Shown in pieces: positions 1 through 7,974 of a stretch of DNA of 64,000 nt. Position 1 is the stretch's first letter; each line of letters starts with the position of its first letter. The DNA comes from UKL13-2 sp947085425. Lineage in GTDB: Bacteria > Pseudomonadota > Gammaproteobacteria > Burkholderiales > Usitatibacteraceae. Location: contig CAMTWK010000028.1 in NCBI GenBank assembly GCA_947085425.1, positions 67,457-131,456 on the forward strand, given 5' to 3'. The notes beneath the pieces were generated by a model. The model made no database searches and was not told where the DNA came from. It saw nothing but the letters and a program-made list of their open reading frames with translations. Made by a program: the position numbers and the translations under genes.

Positions 1-125
1 TGGCCAAAATTTTGGACGCCGTGGCGGCTGATTCTGACCTTCTCCTCGCCCTCGGTAATTTCCAGTTCCGAGATGCCTGATTCTTGCACCAGGTCAATCA
101 GTGTCTTTATTTTGCGTAAGTCCAT
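1..125 (-). CDS. accB: Biotin carboxyl carrier protein of acetyl-CoA carboxylase, N-terminal part (cut by window edge)
   Basis: Only the first 41 codons are inside the window. They read MDLRKIKTLIDLVQESG followed by ISELEITEGEEKVRISR, the characteristic N-terminus of AccB, the carrier subunit whose C-terminal lysine is biotinylated for malonyl-CoA synthesis in the cytoplasm. A good Shine-Dalgarno (AGGAGAG) precedes the ATG at 125. It lies directly downstream of aroQ on the same strand, the usual aroQ-accB-accC arrangement in proteobacteria. The biotinyl domain and accC would lie beyond position 1. Confidence 0.9.
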   Translation of the reverse strand, partial: MDLRKIKTLIDLVQESGISELEITEGEEKVRISRHGVQNFG

Positions 126-243
126 TTTTCTCTCTCCTACTGTGGCGTGGCGATCGGTGTCGCCAACATATTGTTTTTGGCCGCGACGCCCTCTGTATGG
201 GAGGGCAGGAAGCCGTTTCTAAACGAAGTGGAATTGCCAGGGT

Positions 244-684
244 TTAGCGCGACAAATGCCTGATTGCGGCGCTGAGCGCGAATTCATAGCCGCTTGCCCC
301 AAGGCCGCAAATGACGCCCACCGCCTTGTCTGACAGATAGGAATGCTGACGAAAGGGCTCACGCGCATGTACATTTGACAAATGAATTTCGATAAAAGGA
401 ATGTTCACCGCCAACAAGGCATCCCGCAAAGCGATGCTGGTATGGGTAAAGGCACCCGGATTGATGACGATAAAACCAACAGCGTCGGCCTTGGCGGTGT
501 GGATGCGGTTAATGAGGTCGCCTTCACTGTTGGTTTGGAAGGAAACACAACCGAACCCTGCGCCGCTCGCGATTTTAAGCAAACGATTGTCAATATCGGC
601 CAACGTGTCGGTCCCATAAACATCGGGCTCCCGGCTGCCGAGCAGATTAAGGTTCGGCCCATGAAGAATGAGGATGCTTTTCAT
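244..684 (-). CDS. aroQ: 3-dehydroquinate dehydratase, type II
   Basis: A 146-residue protein, the normal length for the small dodecameric type II dehydroquinase, which removes water from 3-dehydroquinate in the shikimate pathway. The N-terminal signature ILILHGPNLNLLGSREPDVYG (asparagine and catalytic tyrosine loop) is intact. So are the central QTNSEGDLINRIH, the INPGAFTHTSIALRDAL block, and the EIHLSNVHAREPFRQHSYLS block with the catalytic histidine. It is followed by accB on the same strand with a 118-bp gap. Start and length are unproblematic. Confidence 0.95.
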   Translation of the reverse strand: MKSILILHGPNLNLLGSREPDVYGTDTLADIDNRLLKIASGAGFGCVSFQTNSEGDLINRIHTAKADAVGFIVINPGAFTHTSIALRDALLAVNIPFIEIHLSNVHAREPFRQHSYLSDKAVGVICGLGASGYEFALSAAIRHLSR

Positions 685-903
685 GGCGGTAGTTTGCCAG
701 AATTTAGATGAAATTACCTAACAAATCGCCGAAGTTGATAACCTGACGGTCAGGAAACTGCTGCCAATTTGAAGAATTGAATAGTCCGCATCAGAATAAG
801 GCATTTGGCGAACTTGGTTTGGTGTAAAACAGGACAAACCAGCGTATGTTCGTTGCATATTTGCCGAAGATAGGCGTAATTGCAACAAAAAGTCCGACTA
901 TTT

Positions 904-1464
904 TTAATTTTCAAGGTGGCGGTTAATGAGTGCCTCGAGATCAGACTCAATAACGACACCAAGTTTGGTCATTAAAATATCACCTCGACTGGTCAGCACG
1001 ACCGTGTAAGGCAGTAAGCCCAAGCGATTTCCAGTGCGCTTTGAGAATTCTAGTGCACGAATTTCATCGGCGAGGATTGGGTAGTTAATTCCGAGCTTTT
1101 GGCCGAATTTAGCCGAATTTGACGCAGAATCGGCGGCGATGCCAACAATTTGTAAACCTTTTGCGGCGTATTTTGACTGCAGGCGAATCAAAATTGGTAT
1201 TTCTTCGATACACGGCGCACACCAGCTCGCCCAAAAATTAAGCACCAATAGTTTATTACTCCATTGGCCAATTGACTGCGGCCGGCCATCTAGGTCAGGA
1301 AGGCTGGTTGAATAAATGACTGAAGCCGTCGCTGCGGATCCGGCCGCGACGGTTTTGGTGACCTCAGGCTGATTTTCCAAGCGGCCGATCAATAGGGCGG
1401 CGAGCACCAAAAGGCTAATTACCGTCAATCCAAAGCCAATAAATAATGCCGCTTTTTTAGGCAC
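904..1464 (-). CDS. TlpA/ResA-type membrane-anchored thioredoxin-like protein
   Basis: About 186 residues. A short N-terminal tail is followed by one hydrophobic segment (about residues 7-28) acting as uncleaved anchor. Then comes a periplasmic thioredoxin fold with the redox motif WCAPC near residues 81-85 and the cis-proline region LGLLPYTVVL. Such proteins reduce or exchange disulfides in the periplasm, often for cytochrome c or secreted-protein maturation. I prefer the GTG at 1464 over the TTG at 1470, because a GGAAGG Shine-Dalgarno sits 8 bases before the GTG and only 2 before the TTG. The upstream gene on the same strand encodes a stand-alone DsbD alpha domain, so the two probably form a periplasmic thiol-redox pair. 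The exact substrate cannot be read from the sequence. Confidence 0.85.
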   Translation of the reverse strand: MPKKAALFIGFGLTVISLLVLAALLIGRLENQPEVTKTVAAGSAATASVIYSTSLPDLDGRPQSIGQWSNKLLVLNFWASWCAPCIEEIPILIRLQSKYAAKGLQIVGIAADSASNSAKFGQKLGINYPILADEIRALEFSKRTGNRLGLLPYTVVLTSRGDILMTKLGVVIESDLEALINRHLEN

Positions 1465-1535
1465 GGTCAATGCCTTCCGAAGTCAGGCCATTCATAACAG
1501 GACTCCAGTGCCCAAAACTGCTCGTATTGGTAGCC

Positions 1536-2285
1536 TCATTTGGCGGGTAACGATTTTGCCGGGTCAAAAGACGGCGCGAGTGATTTGCCGGATGGGTTCG
1601 ACGGGCTGGATTGCGTCGGACGCTGCGCCTGCCCAAATCGTAAAGTTGTTTCATTTTGCGGGTTAATCCAATTGTCCGCTGCTGTGGACAACTGCAACGG
1701 CAGCAAAAATTCGTGGCTAAGTGGCGGGTAACAAATTTCAGCGATCGCACATCCCTGGGAAACCAGTGCGACTTTGATCTTGGCTGGTGCCGGCTTGTCG
1801 GTTGGCAGACTAATCTGGAATCGGCTCAGGTCGGCCAATATCGTTACGTTCGATTCAAACACTTCGACTCTGCCAAAAGTAGGGTCATCAACGGCCTTGC
1901 CATTGGGAATCGACAGGGCAAGCAAGGTGTTGACCTTTGCCGCAGACGCTTTACTGACAGCGAGCGCAGATTTTTTGTCCGTTGCCGCTGGCGGTATTGC
2001 GGGGGTAGTGTGATCGATTAGTTCTACACGCAATCGGTCGCGATACAGGTAAAAGCCGGGGCGGATGGCAAACGAAATTTCTGCAGTAAAACGGTCGCGA
2101 ATGCGTATTTTTGGGCGAAATACATCGCGTGGATCGATATCGTCCATGGCTGGTTGCTGCTCCGTCGACCCTATGGGTGCCGACGACGTAGACAGCGGTT
2201 CAGTCGCAATACCCATGCGATAACTGCACAATACCAACAAAGCGAGCGCTAACTTTGCCCATCCAGATGTACCCTGCTTGATCAT
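1536..2285 (-). CDS. Stand-alone DsbD N-terminal (alpha) domain protein, periplasmic
   Basis: A 249-residue protein with an N-terminal signal peptide (hydrophobic LALALLVLCSY near residues 12-22) and an immunoglobulin-like DsbD alpha domain. The family redox signature is visible as SQGCAIAEICYPP, whose two cysteines in full DsbD accept electrons from the membrane domain and pass them to DsbC, DsbG or CcmG. The protein ends in a Ser/Pro-rich tail (RPTQSSPSNPSGKS) instead of continuing into the membrane beta domain and thioredoxin gamma domain, so it is roughly 40% of a canonical DsbD. The TlpA-like gene 70 bp downstream could supply the thioredoxin function. A CcdA-like membrane partner would have to be encoded elsewhere. 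The domain call is firm; the functional role is inferred. Confidence 0.8.
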   Translation of the reverse strand: MIKQGTSGWAKLALALLVLCSYRMGIATEPLSTSSAPIGSTEQQPAMDDIDPRDVFRPKIRIRDRFTAEISFAIRPGFYLYRDRLRVELIDHTTPAIPPAATDKKSALAVSKASAAKVNTLLALSIPNGKAVDDPTFGRVEVFESNVTILADLSRFQISLPTDKPAPAKIKVALVSQGCAIAEICYPPLSHEFLLPLQLSTAADNWINPQNETTLRFGQAQRPTQSSPSNPSGKSLAPSFDPAKSLPAK

Positions 2286-2565
2286 TTTTCTTGTTTCCGG
2301 TTGATTGCCAATGGAGATGTTTCGTCAACAGCTGACATTGCTGTTCGAGCAAAATTCAACAAATATTTCGGTTGGCCGGTAATGGAGTGGCCGAGCAAAA
2401 AATCTTTGGGAACGAGTCGCGTCCAGGCTCGGTCGAACGGACGTGCAAAGGCTATCGTCGCTGGGGAGCATAATTGGCAATTCGGATGCCGCTGTTGTAA
2501 ATGGCGCAAATAGACTCATTTATTGTTTGTTGTGTTTGTCCAAACCCATCAAAATAGGATCCATC
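2286..2565. promoter_or_regulatory. Divergent intergenic region between dsbD-alpha gene and fxsA
   Basis: 280 bp separate the minus-strand DsbD-alpha gene from plus-strand fxsA and should hold both promoters. Short open frames here on both strands (60-75 codons) do not resemble CutA, which often sits at this place in related genomes, or any other family I know. I see no convincing gene. Confidence 0.4.
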
Positions 2566-3012
2566 ATGCGGTTTTTAATTCTTGCTATTTTAGTCGGGTT
2601 TCCGTTGACCGAAGCTGCGGTTTTGTACAAACTCGCCGCAGGCGAGGATGGCCACGCCGGCTGGGTTTTGGCGTGGGTCATATTTGCGGCCATTGCCGGT
2701 GTGGTATTAATTAAACAGGCGCGGTTTTCCTTAATTGCACGTCTCGGCCAGGCTCTGTCTCAGGGGCAATTTTCAATCGCCGCATTGATCGACAGTTTCC
2801 GCGCCGTCATCGCCGGATTGTTACTCATATTCCCCGGCGTGATTTCCGATATGCTGGCATTCATAATTTTGCTCATACCGATTCGAGAGCCGGCGTTTGC
2901 GCGTGCAGCGGGCGTGGCAATGGATCCGGCCTCAAATAGAACTTCACCCGCTCCACCAGGCTCACCAGCCAGTGATCGCGTGATCGAGGGTGAATTTCGC
3001 CGCGAACGTTAA
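2566..3012 (+). CDS. fxsA: FxsA family inner-membrane protein
   Basis: 148 residues with hydrophobic segments at about residues 1-20, 27-45 and 72-100, then a hydrophilic Pro/Ser-rich tail ending in VIEGEFRRER. The motifs ILLIGFPLTE-like (LVGFPLTEAAVL), the central Q-rich loop (ALSQGQFS), and LLLIFPGVISDMLAFIILLIP are typical of FxsA. In E. coli this membrane protein relieves exclusion of phage T7 by the F plasmid; its normal cell role is unknown. I chose the ATG at 2566 because an AGGA ribosome site precedes it and homologues begin at this hydrophobic stretch. The longer in-frame extension to 2443 is hydrophilic and unsupported. Confidence 0.9.
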   Translation: MRFLILAILVGFPLTEAAVLYKLAAGEDGHAGWVLAWVIFAAIAGVVLIKQARFSLIARLGQALSQGQFSIAALIDSFRAVIAGLLLIFPGVISDMLAFIILLIPIREPAFARAAGVAMDPASNRTSPAPPGSPASDRVIEGEFRRER

Positions 3013-3057
3013 CGTATTGCCAACCGGTTCACAACGAGATTGGCAGCAGCAAACAGT

Positions 3058-4023
3058 TCAGCGCGGTACAGCAGACGTGCGCGGCGTCTTGGCAAGAAAC
3101 GCTTGAATCGTTGGGTAGGCCAAATTTAGCTTGAGCATGGTTTTCATCCGCACATTTTGAATGCGCCTTGATTCATTCAGAAACGATGCGGTGACAGGGT
3201 TGACGCGGGCTAAAAATTCCGTCCGCGACACGCGGGAAGGCCGGTCGATTTGAAAATGATCGGCCAGCAAATCAAGATAGTCGCCGACCTTCAAATCGCT
3301 GTCATCCACCACGTTTAATATTTGATTGTTGGTCAGCGCCATCGCTGCCATACACGCCGCGGCCAAATCGTCGGCATGAATATGATTCGTATAAGAATCT
3401 TCGTTGGTAAAAATGGACGGGGTTCCGGATCGAATGCGATCCAACGGTAGCCGTTCAATCGCGTAAATGCCCGGTGCACGCAGGATGATCAAATTGACCT
3501 CGTGCATGGCGGCCCACGCTTGTAAACATTGTTCGGCATCGACCCTGCGTTTGGCGCGGTCTGTTTGTGGATTGAGCGGACGGCTTTCATCAATGATCGC
3601 GCCCGCGCAGTCGCCATACACGCCGGTGGTGCTGATGTAGATGAGTTGTTTGAGGTGGTTGGTTGGCGAGGACACCAAGCCAGCTGTTAATGCAGAAATT
3701 AAATTGCGGGTATGGATGTCTTCCTGACCGGTACCGGGCGGGGGCGCAAAATGGAAAATGACCTCGAATTGGTTGGCTTGATGGCACAGCGTCGAAAGGC
3801 TGGTCAAATCGGCAAGATCGCCATACAAATGGCTTGCGCCAAGCAAATCGGCAGCGGTGCTGCGTTGTGGGTTGCGAATCAATGCGGTGACCGAATATTC
3901 AGGGGTGAATAGCCTTGTTAACCGCTTGCCGATGTCACCAAAGCCTGAAATAAGTATTTGGATTGCTTGTACCGGCACGATTTTAGATTTGGAAATTTTA
4001 TGGTTTTGTATAATTAATTGCAT
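3058..4023 (-). CDS. NAD(P)-binding SDR/NAD-epimerase-like oxidoreductase
   Basis: 321 residues. A Rossmann nucleotide-binding motif GFGDIGKRL near residues 28-36 follows the first beta strand ILISGFG. Further SDR features are the acidic turn region, FHFAPPPGTGQEDIHTRNLI, the STTGVYGDCAG catalytic strand with Ser/Tyr (Tyr about 135), and RLRAPGIYAIERLPLDRIR-like substrate loop features. It resembles YeeZ-type extended SDR proteins of unknown substrate. The first 20 residues (MQLIIQNHKISKSKIV) look like an extension, so the true start may be a few codons downstream. It faces fxsA convergently, with 45 bp between, and is divergent from the next gene. The family call is reasonable; the substrate is unknown. 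Confidence 0.8.
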   Translation of the reverse strand: MQLIIQNHKISKSKIVPVQAIQILISGFGDIGKRLTRLFTPEYSVTALIRNPQRSTAADLLGASHLYGDLADLTSLSTLCHQANQFEVIFHFAPPPGTGQEDIHTRNLISALTAGLVSSPTNHLKQLIYISTTGVYGDCAGAIIDESRPLNPQTDRAKRRVDAEQCLQAWAAMHEVNLIILRAPGIYAIERLPLDRIRSGTPSIFTNEDSYTNHIHADDLAAACMAAMALTNNQILNVVDDSDLKVGDYLDLLADHFQIDRPSRVSRTEFLARVNPVTASFLNESRRIQNVRMKTMLKLNLAYPTIQAFLAKTPRTSAVPR

Positions 4024-4147
4024 GTTATATTGTTAACGTCTGTTAATTGCTGATTGGGCGTTTCACCCACAGCGCTCGTCTTTTCATTCCACAGACAACA
4101 ATTAGTTTTTTCATCAATTTTCAAAATACAATCATATTGGTGCCGCC

Positions 4148-4630
4148 ATGAATAGACGCAATTTTCTTCGTGACACAATCATTCCAGCAGCCATCGTGGG
4201 TACCGCGTGTCTTCCAGCCATCGCGTTTGAGCAAACACCTGATGAACCAATGAGCGGTGCTCAACTACTAATAATTTTGCAGACGGCAGAAAGCGCCTTA
4301 AATGGGTTACCTCCACCAGGCACTTTAACGCTCAACTCATTTGCAGAAGTAGAAGCAACAATTAGACAAACGGCTGGAGAGTCGGAAGTGAATATGTTCA
4401 AAGATGGCTTCTTTGGATTGGGAGACGCAGCGAATTGGGCCGGAGCATGTGCAGGTGGAGGTATTTTGGGGCAAACTCGCTTAACGCGAGCCGGCACGAT
4501 CGCGTTGGCGCGGGTTTGTATTGGTTTTGGGTGGTCGTTCATGATCGGCTGGAATGCGGGAACTGTTATTTATGTTGTCACGACCAATAGTTGGCTTTAC
4601 TATCGGACTCCACGGGTTGCAGGCAGTTAA
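4148..4630 (+). CDS. Hypothetical small exported protein with twin-arginine motif
   Basis: 160 residues I do not recognise. The N-terminus MNRRNFLRDTIIPAA matches the Tat consensus (R-R-x-F-L-R) and runs into a hydrophobic stretch ending near CLPAIA, so export in folded form is plausible. The middle is ordinary and hydrophilic. The second half (about residues 95-150) is very rich in glycine and hydrophobic residues (NWAGACAGGGILG, then IALARVCIGFGWSFMIGWNAG) and could insert in a membrane. No strong Shine-Dalgarno is seen. The next gene, 37 bp downstream on the same strand, is a small membrane protein with a good ribosome site, so the two are probably co-transcribed. Base composition is somewhat richer in AT than neighbours. 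Confidence 0.6.
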   Translation: MNRRNFLRDTIIPAAIVGTACLPAIAFEQTPDEPMSGAQLLIILQTAESALNGLPPPGTLTLNSFAEVEATIRQTAGESEVNMFKDGFFGLGDAANWAGACAGGGILGQTRLTRAGTIALARVCIGFGWSFMIGWNAGTVIYVVTTNSWLYYRTPRVAGS

Positions 4631-4667
4631 CTATTGATGGAATAGTGAATTTTATGAAAGGTCGAAA

Positions 4668-4955
4668 ATGATTAATTTTCCGGTAACCATGAGCTTTCTC
4701 AGAAAGCACGAAACGGCCATTTTCTTTTTTCTAGCCGGCTTTTTCGTTGCGCGGACTCCTGAGATATTTGCAAAATTGATTTTGGGCGCTGATTTTTTGA
4801 TTAAGATTTCAGGTCAAGGTGATGTAGTGCTAATTACCCTTTATATCTTGCCAGCTTTATTGGTCGCTATGTTGGCGGTAGTTGCATACCGAGCAGAACG
4901 TCATAAGCTTTTGCAAGAAAATGCAGAAGACAACAATGAATTGCACATTTCGTAA
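4668..4955 (+). CDS. Hypothetical two-helix membrane protein
   Basis: 95 residues, not recognised. Two hydrophobic segments are visible (about residues 17-38, AIFFFLAGFFVARTPEIF, and about 54-74, LITLYILPALLVAMLAVVAY), followed by a charged cytoplasmic-like tail (RAERHKLLQENAEDNNE). AAAGG lies 8 bases before the ATG. It follows the Tat-motif gene with 37 bp between and precedes a strong terminator at 5099. Its function is unknown. Confidence 0.6.
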   Translation: MINFPVTMSFLRKHETAIFFFLAGFFVARTPEIFAKLILGADFLIKISGQGDVVLITLYILPALLVAMLAVVAYRAERHKLLQENAEDNNELHIS

Positions 4956-5098
4956 TTTAAATTCCACTTGCTGCTTTGCGGCTGCACGCAAATTCTTAAA
5001 TCGACTTAAACTGAATTTGCATTCATAACACTTTCAACAAGCTAAGACCGGAACCAAGGACTACGCTGAGAATAAATCCGCGACACGAAATTTAAACC

Positions 5099-5147
5099 GT
5101 AATAAAACAAAAAAGGCACCGAATCGGCGCCTTTTTTGTTTTATTAC
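5099..5147. terminator. Long near-perfect palindromic terminator, probably bidirectional
   Basis: A 49-bp palindrome with outer arms of 19 bases that are perfectly complementary (GTAATAAAACAAAAAAGGC and its complement), one A/C mismatch, then CCG-AAT-CGG. The stem carries an A-run on one side and a T-run on the other, so it would act as an intrinsic terminator on both strands. It closes the 4148-4955 gene pair. The plus-strand reductase gene starts about 100 bp later. Confidence 0.9.
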
Positions 5148-5245
5148 CTCGGATCGGATTCGCCTTTGTCATTCGGTCAAAGTATAGTGGACGCCTTCAA
5201 CATCTGCCCCACCTCTTTGCCTTATGGCACCATCGAAATTGAAAT

Positions 5246-6271
5246 ATGTCTACTGAATTTACCATTACCCTGCAACCGTCCGGCCACACGTTTACTGCCC
5301 AATCCGACGAATCCGTTTTAGACGCCGCACTCCGCCAGGGAATCGGCCTGCCTTATGGTTGCCGCAATGGCGCCTGTGGATCGTGCAAAGGTAAACTTAT
5401 TTCCGGAGACTTTGACTACGGCCAATATCAGGAACGGACATTACGTCCTGAAGAAAAAGCCGCCGGAAAGGCGCTGTTTTGTGTGGGCAAAGCGTGCTCC
5501 GATTTAACCTTGGAGGTTAAGGAAATAGGTGGCACCGGTGATATTCAGATTCGTACCCTGCCGTGCCGGGTCGAGAAGGTTGAAAAACCGGTTGCTGATG
5601 TGGCGCTGTTATCCCTCAAATTGCCGGCCCAGGAACGATTGCAATATTTGGCGGGTCAATACATTGATGTTTTGCTCAAGGATGGGAAACGCCGCAGTTT
5701 CTCCATCGCCAATGCACCGCACCTGGACCAAAATGTCGAGCTGCACATCCGCCACATTCCAGACGGACAATTCACCAGTTTTGTCTTCAATGAAATGCGC
5801 GACCGGGCGATTTTGCGATTCGAAGGTCCGCTGGGTACGTTTTTTTTGCGCGAAGACTCAGACAAGCCGATCATCTTTGTTGCCGGTGGTACCGGTTTTG
5901 CGCCGATCAAGGCGATGTTGGAGCACGCATTTTTTAAACACTTTGACCGGGAAATGGTTCTGTACTGGGGCTGTCGAAGTCAAGATGATTTGTACATGGC
6001 CGCATTGCCAGCACAATGGGCCAGAGAGTATCCGCACTTTACGTTTATCCCGGTTTTATCGGACGCCAAAGCGGAGGATAATTGGCTGGGACGAAGTGGA
6101 TTTGTTCATCAAGCGGTCGTGGATGATTTTGACTCGCTTGCTGGATATCAAATTTATGCGTGCGGTGCACCGGTGATGATCGATACCGCCAAAAAAGCGT
6201 TTCTTGAGCGTAATCTGCCTGAAGAAGAATTTTTCGCGGATTCATTCACCTATTCAACCGAACCCCATTAG
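5246..6271 (+). CDS. 2Fe-2S ferredoxin-FAD/NAD(P)H reductase, AscD/RfbI-like (CDP-6-deoxy-delta-3,4-glucoseen reductase family)
   Basis: 341 residues in three modules. Residues 1-90 form a plant-type 2Fe-2S ferredoxin with cluster cysteines C39, C44, C47 (YGCRNGACGSC) and C79. About residues 100-200 form an FAD-binding barrel (RRSFSIANAP is the flavin motif, equivalent to RxYS). About 205-330 form an NAD(P)-binding domain (FVAGGTGFAPIKAML, later YACGAPVMI). Such proteins pass electrons from NAD(P)H through FAD to the iron-sulfur centre and on to a partner oxidase or deoxysugar enzyme. No deoxysugar genes are nearby, so the classical annotation is probably only a family name and the real partner is unknown. 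It starts about 100 bp after the terminator at 5099. Confidence 0.85.
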   Translation: MSTEFTITLQPSGHTFTAQSDESVLDAALRQGIGLPYGCRNGACGSCKGKLISGDFDYGQYQERTLRPEEKAAGKALFCVGKACSDLTLEVKEIGGTGDIQIRTLPCRVEKVEKPVADVALLSLKLPAQERLQYLAGQYIDVLLKDGKRRSFSIANAPHLDQNVELHIRHIPDGQFTSFVFNEMRDRAILRFEGPLGTFFLREDSDKPIIFVAGGTGFAPIKAMLEHAFFKHFDREMVLYWGCRSQDDLYMAALPAQWAREYPHFTFIPVLSDAKAEDNWLGRSGFVHQAVVDDFDSLAGYQIYACGAPVMIDTAKKAFLERNLPEEEFFADSFTYSTEPH

Positions 6272-6321
6272 CAGTTCAATTTTTTCGAATTACCTTGGCG
6301 GCAATTTTTCAGGAGACAAAA

Positions 6322-6822
6322 ATGATCAAAGCAGGCGACACACTACCTAACGGCACTCTCAGCGAATTTATTGCAGTTGAAACAGCAGGCTGTGCGCTGG
6401 GCCCAAATAATTTTCAAGTGAACGATTTGGTGAAAGGCAAAAAAATCGTTATTTTTGGCCTGCCCGGCGCGTTCACGCCCACTTGCTCGGCGCAACACGT
6501 ACCCGGTTATCTTGCCCATTACAACGATTTCAAAGCTAAAGGGGTCGATGAAATTTGGTGTGTTTCCGTCAATGACGCGTATGTAATGGGCGCTTGGGCG
6601 AAGGACCAAAACGTCGGCGCGAAAATTCGTATGTTGGGTGATGGTGCCGCTGCCTGGACCAAGGCGCTCGGTTTGGAACTTGACCTGTCCGCCAAAAATT
6701 TTGGTTTGCGTATGCAACGTTGTGCGATGGTGGTCGACAACGGCGTTGTCAAATCGGTACATGTTGAGGCGGGCGGCAAGTTCGAAGTGTCCGACGCCAA
6801 ATCGATGTTGGCACAGGTTTAA
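6322..6822 (+). CDS. Peroxiredoxin, Prx5/redoxin type
   Basis: 166 residues, starting at the ATG at 6322 with AGGAGA 6 bases upstream. The peroxidatic motif PGAFTPTCS (C55, with the preceding Thr) and the conserved Arg in FGLRMQRCAMVVDNG define a Prx5-type thiol peroxidase, which reduces hydrogen peroxide and alkyl hydroperoxides in the cytoplasm. The family often uses glutathione/glutaredoxin as reductant, and gshA/gshB occur at 29.3 kb. A second cysteine is seen near residue 131 (MQRCAMV). argC follows after 3 bp, so the genes are co-transcribed. Confidence 0.92.
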   Translation: MIKAGDTLPNGTLSEFIAVETAGCALGPNNFQVNDLVKGKKIVIFGLPGAFTPTCSAQHVPGYLAHYNDFKAKGVDEIWCVSVNDAYVMGAWAKDQNVGAKIRMLGDGAAAWTKALGLELDLSAKNFGLRMQRCAMVVDNGVVKSVHVEAGGKFEVSDAKSMLAQV

Positions 6823-6825
6823 AAA

Positions 6826-7749
6826 ATGTCGCAACCGGCCATCTTTATCGACGGTGAACACGGCACCACGGGCCTGTTGATTCGTGAGTTGTTGCTGGCG
6901 CGTGGTGGCATCGAGGTGGTCAGTATCGCGGCGGACAAACGCAAGGATTTGAACGAACGCAAGCGGTTGCTGAATGCGGTGGATTTGGCCGTTTTGTGTT
7001 TGCCTGATGACGCGGCGCGTGAATCGGTGGCAATGATTAACAATGCCAACACCCGTGTGCTCGATGCATCCACTGCGCATCGGGTTTTGCCGGACTGGAC
7101 GTTTGGCTTTGCCGAATTGGATCGTCATCAGGCGCAACACATCCGCCAATCGCGGCGGGTCGCCAATCCAGGTTGTTGGTCCACATGTTTTATCGCGTTG
7201 GTCAAACCGTTGATTGATGCCGGTCTGATGCCGGCTGATTTTCCGATTACCGCCTGGGGGGTATCCGGTTATTCCGGTGGCGGGCGGCAAATGATCGAAG
7301 ACTTTGAGGCGTCAACCAATCAGACCAAATTTATCGCCTATGGCTTGGCTTTGGCCCACAAACATTTGCCGGAGATGCAGAAGTTCACGGGATTAAATCG
7401 CGCCCCCCTTTTTACACCTTCCGTGGGTAATTTTCGCCAGGGTATGTTGCTACAGGTGCCGGTGAATTGCTGGGCGCTGCCAAAAAAAGTGAGTGGACAG
7501 CTGTTGCGCGACACACTCGCCGCCCATTACTCAGGATGTTCCAATGTTGATGTCCAGCCGTACAGCAGTCAGCCACCGGCCGAGATCAATCCTGAAGCCC
7601 TCAACGATACCAATCGTCTTGAGTTATTTGTTTTTGATAATGCAAAAAGTGAGCAGGCGATATTGCTGGCGCGACTCGATAACCTCGGCAAGGGTGCCGG
7701 TCGTGCCGCGTTGCAAAATATTGAGCTTATGTTAGGGCTGGTGCCCTAA
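6826..7749 (+). CDS. argC: N-acetyl-gamma-glutamyl-phosphate reductase, short (type 2) form
   Basis: 307 residues. It carries out the NADPH-dependent reduction of N-acetylglutamyl phosphate in arginine synthesis. Visible are the nucleotide-binding start IFIDGEHGTTGLLIRE, the catalytic cysteine in RVANPGCWSTCFIAL, and GVSGYSGGGRQMIEDFE. The length fits the compact type 2 enzymes rather than the roughly 340-residue type 1. It begins 3 bp after the peroxiredoxin stop. Its own stop codon (TAA, 7747-7749) forms the outer edge of a repeat element that follows. Confidence 0.92.
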   Translation: MSQPAIFIDGEHGTTGLLIRELLLARGGIEVVSIAADKRKDLNERKRLLNAVDLAVLCLPDDAARESVAMINNANTRVLDASTAHRVLPDWTFGFAELDRHQAQHIRQSRRVANPGCWSTCFIALVKPLIDAGLMPADFPITAWGVSGYSGGGRQMIEDFEASTNQTKFIAYGLALAHKHLPEMQKFTGLNRAPLFTPSVGNFRQGMLLQVPVNCWALPKKVSGQLLRDTLAAHYSGCSNVDVQPYSSQPPAEINPEALNDTNRLELFVFDNAKSEQAILLARLDNLGKGAGRAALQNIELMLGLVP

Positions 7750-7893
7750 CAGTTTGTTGAAATTTTGCTGCGCTCGGTGATGCGGCGTTGGCAAGCGGCT
7801 CAAAATCCTCATGTATACCGCATACATTCCGGTTTTTCGCCGCTTTCCGCCTTGCCTGACCTTCGCTCGCGACGAATTTCAACAAACTGCTAA
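7747..7893. repeat. MITE-like intergenic element with terminal inverted repeats
   Basis: About 147 bp bounded by inverted ends: TAACAGTTTGTTGAAATT at 7747-7764 and its complement with one mismatch at 7875-7893. The interior carries a sequence with GTATACCGCATAC near its centre and no reading frame. The ends and interior resemble the small non-coding dispersed elements (beginning CAG-TTTGTTGAAA or close variants) that are scattered in many proteobacterial genomes. The left end supplies the stop codon of argC. Copy number elsewhere in the genome cannot be seen here. Confidence 0.7.
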
Positions 7894-7974
7894 CCTGCAT
7901 ATAAAAATAAAACTCGCCTATTTGCGGGTGAGTTGAGCCATAAATGTCTCAAAGCGGGCGTCAGTAGCTGAGTT

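Noticed and set aside
2282..2519. Open frames on both strands between the DsbD-alpha gene and fxsA (a place where cutA often lies)
   Set aside because: None shows the CutA pattern or any family, and they contradict each other; treated as a control region.
6343..7290. Long minus-strand frame of 315 codons across the peroxiredoxin and argC genes
   Set aside because: It is antisense to two clear genes and is rich in His, Gln and Arg, the usual composition of a shadow frame.
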